Origin: Sedimentisphaerales bacterium
GTDB lineage: Bacteria; Planctomycetota; Phycisphaerae; Sedimentisphaerales; Anaerobacaceae
Direction of reading: 5' to 3'
Assembly: GCA_016933985.1 (NCBI GenBank)
Contig: JAFGTU010000006.1
Location: 1-11,041, forward strand
DNA length: 11,041 bases
Shown: piece after piece, positions 7,595-11,041 of the stretch
Position numbering within the stretch: the stretch's first letter is position 1
Layout of the letters: every line of letters starts with the position of its first letter
Program-made: the position numbers and the translations under genes
The notes under the pieces: model-generated
What the model was told of the DNA's origin: nothing
The model's input: only the letters and a program-made list of their open reading frames with translations
Database searches by the model: none

Positions 7595-10195
7595 ATGAAA
7601 CCAACAATTTCTTTGAAGGTCATAACTGAGGTATTGATCATCCTGACGGCTGTCGGATTGCGGGGTACGCCTCTCTTCGCTTCCGTTTTCAACCTCAAGG
7701 TTGTTACCGACGCCTCGCCGGACTACCACGATATGGACGGGATGATCCACAGTATCACGAGCAAATGGGAGAAGGACGAAGAGAAGTGCTGGGCGCTATT
7801 CTACTGGAACCATATTGGCCGGCGACAGACCAGCCCGATGATTGTGCACGGCCTGGAGTGCACGGATCCTATCAGGCAGTTCAACGATTACGGCTACACA
7901 ATGTGCAGCACGGTGGCGGGCATCAACTGCTCGATCTGGGATGCGATGGGCTACCAGGTGAAGTTCTGGGACATCTCAAATCATACGGTTTGCGAGGTCG
8001 AGTACGCCGGCCTGTGGCACATGTACGATAACAGCATGTCAGCTATCTATACGCTTTGCGACGGGGTAACCATCGCGGCAGTCGAGGATATCGGCAAAGA
8101 GGGGGCGTGTGCCCTTTCCGCCGGCCAAAACGAGCGGGGGCATGTCGCAAAATACCATTGCCTTACAGGCAACAGTATCAAAGGATTTCTAACGGGCGCC
8201 GATTGTCCCCGCGATCTCGACCAGGAATACCGATGCTTCAACCCGAATGGCCTCAAATACCGCTACTACTACAATAACTGGGACCGCGGCCACCGCTATA
8301 TCCTGAATCTGCGGCAGAACGAGACTTACACGCGACATTACGCCGGCTTAGGCGATTCCGGCTCATTCTACGTCCCCAACAACGGCAAGGACCCGGAGGC
8401 CGCAAACGAGCGCTATCGAATCCGGGGTAACGGCGTCTGGACGTTTCGCCCGGAACTGACGGCAGCCGGCCTGAAGGACGCCTACGACGTCTCTGATTGT
8501 GTGGCCGCTAAGCCGTCCGGCGTTATTCCCAAACAGGCAGGCAAAGCCGGCTCGATTGTCTTCAAGATTCAAGGCGCGAATGTGATCACGGCTATCTCGA
8601 TAAAGGCTCGGCTGCTGAGGGCAACCGAGGCCGATCTGAATTCCATATCCTTCAGCACAACAAACGGCCTCGCCTGGACAACCGTCTGGACCAACCAGAG
8701 GCTCGGCGAAGGCACTGTCAACATGAACCTGATTGACGGAATCAACGGCGCTTACGAAGTTCTTGTCCGCGTGACTCTGACGGGCAGCCGTAATCCGGAA
8801 GACGCCTTGCTGAAGGTAATCGAGTTCAGGACGAGGACAATGCTCAACAGCAAGACTCAGCCAAGGCTTCTGTTAGGCAGGAACACCGTATATGTTGGAA
8901 AGGGCGACCAGGCCGATTCGACCGTTATCTGGCCCGATCTCCAGGCGGACAGGTACAAGCCATATATCGTCGCAGAGCGCAACATCGCTACAAAGGCGGA
9001 GCATCCGGGCTACCAGGGAGTTATGTTCGCGCAAAGACCGAACGAAGAGGCATACATCGTGTTCAAGATCGACGCTCCTGCGAGTATCGGGCGGATCAGC
9101 TACGGCGGCCGATTCTACAACCGCGCGCCGGAGTCTCGAATCGATATGCAGCATTCGTTCGACAATGGGGCAACCTGGCAGAATAGCTACCGCCTGACCA
9201 GGACGGAGCCGCCGTGGGACGTTATTCATTACGAAACCATCACGGATATCCCGGTGAACACACGTTCGGCGCTGTTCAAATACATGCTGAGGAGCTCCGG
9301 GGCGGGTACGGATGCCTGCAGTATCTACAACGTTCGGATGGAGGCCGATTATGAACCGCGCAGTGCGGGCTTTGAACCGATTGAGGTAACCTTCGACTGG
9401 AGCGAAGTCCGGGAGGACTACGCCGTCGTGGAAAGAAGCCATACGCAACTTGTTACCGAGGTGCCTTTCAAGTACACGATAAATGTCGGCGGGGCCGACC
9501 ATCCGGTTGTGAACCGGCTGCGGGTAAATCTGAAAGGGGCGGTGGATAATGTGGAATACGGATACTCCGATGGGATAGATGCCGGTGGCCGGAAGTATGT
9601 GCCTCACTGGGTATCCTATGGCAGGAACCTTGCCGAAGGCAAAAGCTACAAAGTCTCCGTTTCCTCGAAAACGTCCTGGGGCGCCGGCGATCCGCAGGGC
9701 ACCAAGCTAACGGATGGCATCATAGGGCCGCCTTATGCCGGCGGGATTGGCCCGGGCTACGCTTTATGCTGGGATAAAGGCGACGATCCGGTAATTGAGG
9801 TGGACCTGGGACAGGCGCAACGCTGTGGGGCGTTCAGGATTCATCTCAGTGCGGGCTGGCCCTGGTGGGATGCCATGAAGGGGCAGGTTAAAGACAAAGT
9901 CGAAGTGCTCACATCGCTCGACGGCAGAACGTTTGAGAGCCGAGGCTTCTTCGCCTTGAATCTTAGATGGAAAGACATTCCAATCAATCACATGATGCCC
10001 GACGATGAGACTGCCACGGGTTTCACGTATGACCTGGTCCCGGGAGAAGCTGTGGAAGCGCGGTATGTTAAGTTCAAGATTACGGCCGAGCGGACTCTAA
10101 CGGTGAGCGAAGTGCAGGTGCTTGATTCAATCAAGTACAAGCCCTTTGATTTGCTCGTCGCTCTTCCGGACGAAAGTAGCGGCTCCGTTCTCTAA
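7595..10195 (+). CDS. Secreted transglutaminase-like protein with Asp-box sandwich region and C-terminal discoidin (F5/8 type C) domain
   Basis: This is a predicted exported protein of 866 residues. Residues 1 to about 30 form a signal peptide (ITEVLIILTAVGL core, cleavage near LFAS). Residues about 40-260 resemble a transglutaminase-type papain fold: C104 in YTMCSTVAGINCSIWDAMGY, H130 in SNHTVCEVEYAGLWH and D145 in MYDNSM. The H-to-D spacing of 15 is typical of this superfamily. The reaction could be peptide hydrolysis, isopeptide formation or another acyl transfer; sequence does not decide. Residues about 295-610 look like two beta-sandwich or sialidase-like segments, with a good Asp box SFDNGATW at 521-528 and a degenerate one near SFSTTNGLAW. 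Residues about 676-846 form a discoidin domain (RNLAEGKSYK, DLGQAQRCGAFRIHL, RYVKFKITAERTLTVSEVQVL), usually a carbohydrate-binding module. The last 20 or so residues and the stop codon lie antisense to a transposase relic, so the native C-terminus may have been replaced. Target and partner are unknown. Confidence 0.8.
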   Translation: MKPTISLKVITEVLIILTAVGLRGTPLFASVFNLKVVTDASPDYHDMDGMIHSITSKWEKDEEKCWALFYWNHIGRRQTSPMIVHGLECTDPIRQFNDYGYTMCSTVAGINCSIWDAMGYQVKFWDISNHTVCEVEYAGLWHMYDNSMSAIYTLCDGVTIAAVEDIGKEGACALSAGQNERGHVAKYHCLTGNSIKGFLTGADCPRDLDQEYRCFNPNGLKYRYYYNNWDRGHRYILNLRQNETYTRHYAGLGDSGSFYVPNNGKDPEAANERYRIRGNGVWTFRPELTAAGLKDAYDVSDCVAAKPSGVIPKQAGKAGSIVFKIQGANVITAISIKARLLRATEADLNSISFSTTNGLAWTTVWTNQRLGEGTVNMNLIDGINGAYEVLVRVTLTGSRNPEDALLKVIEFRTRTMLNSKTQPRLLLGRNTVYVGKGDQADSTVIWPDLQADRYKPYIVAERNIATKAEHPGYQGVMFAQRPNEEAYIVFKIDAPASIGRISYGGRFYNRAPESRIDMQHSFDNGATWQNSYRLTRTEPPWDVIHYETITDIPVNTRSALFKYMLRSSGAGTDACSIYNVRMEADYEPRSAGFEPIEVTFDWSEVREDYAVVERSHTQLVTEVPFKYTINVGGADHPVVNRLRVNLKGAVDNVEYGYSDGIDAGGRKYVPHWVSYGRNLAEGKSYKVSVSSKTSWGAGDPQGTKLTDGIIGPPYAGGIGPGYALCWDKGDDPVIEVDLGQAQRCGAFRIHLSAGWPWWDAMKGQVKDKVEVLTSLDGRTFESRGFFALNLRWKDIPINHMMPDDETATGFTYDLVPGEAVEARYVKFKITAERTLTVSEVQVLDSIKYKPFDLLVALPDESSGSVL

Positions 10196-10285
10196 AAGCT
10201 GCTTCTGCCGGCGGTAGAACACATTTGGATTCAGCCCGAACTCGTCACAGACATCTGAAACCGCCGGCAAAGTCGCCTCTTGACG
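10127..10285 (-). pseudogene. Transposase helix-turn-helix relic (IS3/IS911 OrfA type)
   Basis: Read on the minus strand from 10285 down, the frame gives LPAVSDVCDEFGLNPNVFY (10270-10214), then RRQKQLLENGAATF (10213-10172), then a short tail and a TGA at 10129-10127. The pattern V-S-D-V-C-D-E-x-G-L-x-P-x-x-F-Y-R-x-Q-K-x-L-x-E-N-G-A-A-x-F is the DNA-binding helix-turn-helix of OrfA-type transposases as I know the family; a Trp is usual where this copy has the second Arg of YRRQ. The frame is closed by an in-frame TAG at 10288-10286 on its N-terminal side. No start codon with a binding site, no OrfB and no terminal repeats are visible. It is a non-functional fragment about 50 codons long, overlapping the last 69 bases of the transglutaminase-like gene on the opposite strand. 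IS3 family assignment is moderate; a related HTH family is possible. Confidence 0.6.
10206..10269. repeat. Perfect 10-bp inverted repeat, 44-base loop
   Basis: TGCCGGCGGT (10206-10215) and ACCGCCGGCA (10260-10269) are exact reverse complements. The first arm begins 10 bases after the stop of the upstream gene, so the repeat could act as an mRNA 3'-end stem. No T-tract follows, so it is not a canonical terminator. Both arms also fall inside the transposase relic. Confidence 0.55.
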
Positions 10286-10324
10286 CTATTTCTCTGATCT
10301 TCGGAAAAACTCTTCCCAACTTAC

Positions 10325-10353
10325 TGGAATCGGCCGGGTAGTTGTGGTATTAT
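10325..10353 (+). promoter_or_regulatory. Extended -10 promoter of the Tat-exported TIM-barrel gene
   Basis: TATTAT (10348-10353, five of six) is preceded by TGG at 10345-10347, an extended -10 motif. The -35 region TGGAAT (10325-10330, spacer 17) is weak, as is common when the extended -10 is present. Transcription would start near 10360 and give a leader of about 143 bases. The promoter borders the transposase relic. Confidence 0.5.
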
Positions 10354-10370
10354 GACAGATGCGCCGTGCA

Positions 10371-10446
10371 GCGGTAACTGCCGTTACACGCACGCAAAAA
10401 AAGTTCAGATAAAGGCCGCATCCGGGCGATACTGATAAGGGCCTTT
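10371..10446 (+). promoter_or_regulatory. Structured 5' leader with two hairpins
   Basis: Hairpin 1 pairs GCG plus GTAAC (10371-10378) with GTTAC plus CGC (10383-10391), with one bulged A at 10388 and a TGCC tetraloop. Hairpin 2 pairs AAAGGCC (10411-10417) with GGCCTTT (10440-10446) over a 22-base loop. Seven A at 10396-10402 separate them. Hairpin 2 ends in TTTT, too short for a firm terminator call, so attenuation is only a possibility. On the minus strand hairpin 2 is followed after 8 bases by seven T, not a canonical layout. No known riboswitch class is recognised. Confidence 0.35.
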
Positions 10447-10490
10447 TAGATGTTCGGCCTAACCTGTAATGTTGCAGAAGCCTTGAAAGT

Positions 10491-10496
10491 AAGGAG
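10491..10496 (+). promoter_or_regulatory. Ribosome binding site of the Tat-exported gene
   Basis: AAGGAG is a near-perfect Shine-Dalgarno motif 6 bases before ATG 10503 and fixes that start. Confidence 0.7.
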
Positions 10497-10502
10497 AATG
10501 AT

Positions 10503-11041
10503 ATGTCTTCACACGTGGACCGTCGCGACTTTATCAAGAAATCCCTTGTTGCATCAGCGGGCGGTGCGATGGCGCTCGGCACGGCCAAGGGCGATGAAAA
10601 AGGAAACCCCGCAATCAAAGTCGAGATCGGCTCGAAGGCGACTGTGCCCCAGGGCAAAATAGGAACTCTTAACGTCAGCAGGATACTCCTCGGCGGCAAC
10701 CTCCTGACGCACTACACGCACAGCCGAGACCTCCAGTATGTCTATAACCTCACCGCCCACTACAACACCGAGGACAAGATACACCAGACCATGGCCCTGG
10801 CCGAGGCGCACGGCATCAACACCCTCTCCATCCACAATCCGCCGGGGATAGTCCCGATGCTCAAGAGGTATCGCTATCGTTACGGCGGCAAAATGCAGTG
10901 GATCATCTGCCCGACGGCACCCGTCGAGCCGGGCATGGAGGCCTACACCGAGCAGGTAAAGGACCTCGTCGATAACGGCACGGAAGCCATCTACCTCTGG
11001 GGCGTCCACTCCGACCGCCTCGTTGCCGAGGGCAAGATAGA
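10503..11041 (+). CDS. Tat-exported, aldo/keto-reductase-like TIM-barrel protein (3' end outside window)
   Basis: The first 179 codons of an open frame run off the right edge. The N-terminus has a twin-arginine signal: DRRDFIKKS, then a weakly hydrophobic LVASAGGAMALG segment, so a folded, perhaps cofactor-bearing protein would be exported. The mature part begins GKIGTLNVSRILLGGNLL, like the first strand of aldo/keto reductases, and continues with HYTHSRDLQYV, a helix ending in AEAHGINTLSIHNPP and a second strand region MQWIICP, which suggests a beta/alpha barrel. The usual aldo/keto reductase DTA...Y site is not evident; HGINTLSIHN stands in that position, so catalysis and NADPH use are doubtful. 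I recall similar uncharacterised Tat proteins in planctomycete genomes but cannot name a function. It has its own promoter and leader, so it need not be co-regulated with the upstream genes. Other TIM-barrel families, such as sugar isomerase-like proteins, remain possible. Confidence 0.75.
   Translation, partial: MSSHVDRRDFIKKSLVASAGGAMALGTAKGDEKGNPAIKVEIGSKATVPQGKIGTLNVSRILLGGNLLTHYTHSRDLQYVYNLTAHYNTEDKIHQTMALAEAHGINTLSIHNPPGIVPMLKRYRYRYGGKMQWIICPTAPVEPGMEAYTEQVKDLVDNGTEAIYLWGVHSDRLVAEGKI

Noticed and set aside
10371..10402. Hairpin plus run of seven A as a terminator
   Set aside because: On the plus strand the run is A, not T. Read on the minus strand the T run precedes this hairpin, so neither direction fits an intrinsic terminator.
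10387..10463. Resemblance to a cyclic-di-GMP-I riboswitch (CACGCAC, then CGGCCTAAC)
   Set aside because: Only two short words match. The GGCAAACC and GACGCAAAGCC core segments are missing and the spacing is wrong, so it is not called.

Overview
The window reads as bacterial chromosome from a planctomycete, most likely of the Phycisphaerae/Sedimentisphaerales type. This is inferred, not proven. The basis is a giant secreted HAF-repeat/beta-helix protein ending in a half-dockerin (GDVNGD...DFRDF...LHW), a dense run of large exported proteins, a Tat-exported protein of a kind I associate with planctomycetes, long spacers, and moderately high GC. All five genes lie on the plus strand, and every N-terminus that is visible carries an export signal.

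Layout. 1-3072: 3' part of a very long surface or secreted protein (six HAF repeats, then about fifteen Cys/GG beta-helix repeats, then a dockerin-like calcium loop). 3073-3521: about 450 bases without a supported gene. 3522-3551: a good sigma70-type promoter. 3577-5217 and 5229-7316: a two-gene operon with an 11-base gap, encoding a DUF5060/apiosidase-like (GH140-like) glycosidase and a GH141-like beta-helix enzyme. 7325-7404: a nested stem-loop followed by five T, a probable terminator. 7504-7533: a second strong promoter, driving 7595-10195, a secreted protein with a transglutaminase-type Cys-His-Asp triad, an Asp-box beta-sandwich region and a C-terminal discoidin domain. 10127-10285, minus strand: a decayed transposase helix-turn-helix fragment (IS3/IS911 OrfA type) that runs antisense into the 3' end of the preceding gene. 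10325-10446: an extended -10 promoter and a structured leader. 10503-11041: the start of a Tat-exported, aldo/keto-reductase-like TIM-barrel protein cut by the window edge.

How the genes may work together. The central pair is the clearest functional unit. GH140 and GH141 are both known from rhamnogalacturonan-II breakdown in Bacteroides, so joint attack on a branched, pectin-like plant or algal glycan outside the cytoplasm is a reasonable inference. The transglutaminase/discoidin protein and the Tat protein each have their own promoter and could serve the same outer-envelope or periplasmic glycan metabolism, but the sequence does not prove it.

I found no CRISPR array, tRNA, rRNA, phage module or toxin-antitoxin system. 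The features least explained by ordinary annotation are the antisense transposase remnant that supplies the tail and stop of the transglutaminase-like gene, a perfect 10-bp inverted repeat inside that remnant, the leader of the last gene, and the gene-free spacer at 3073-3521.
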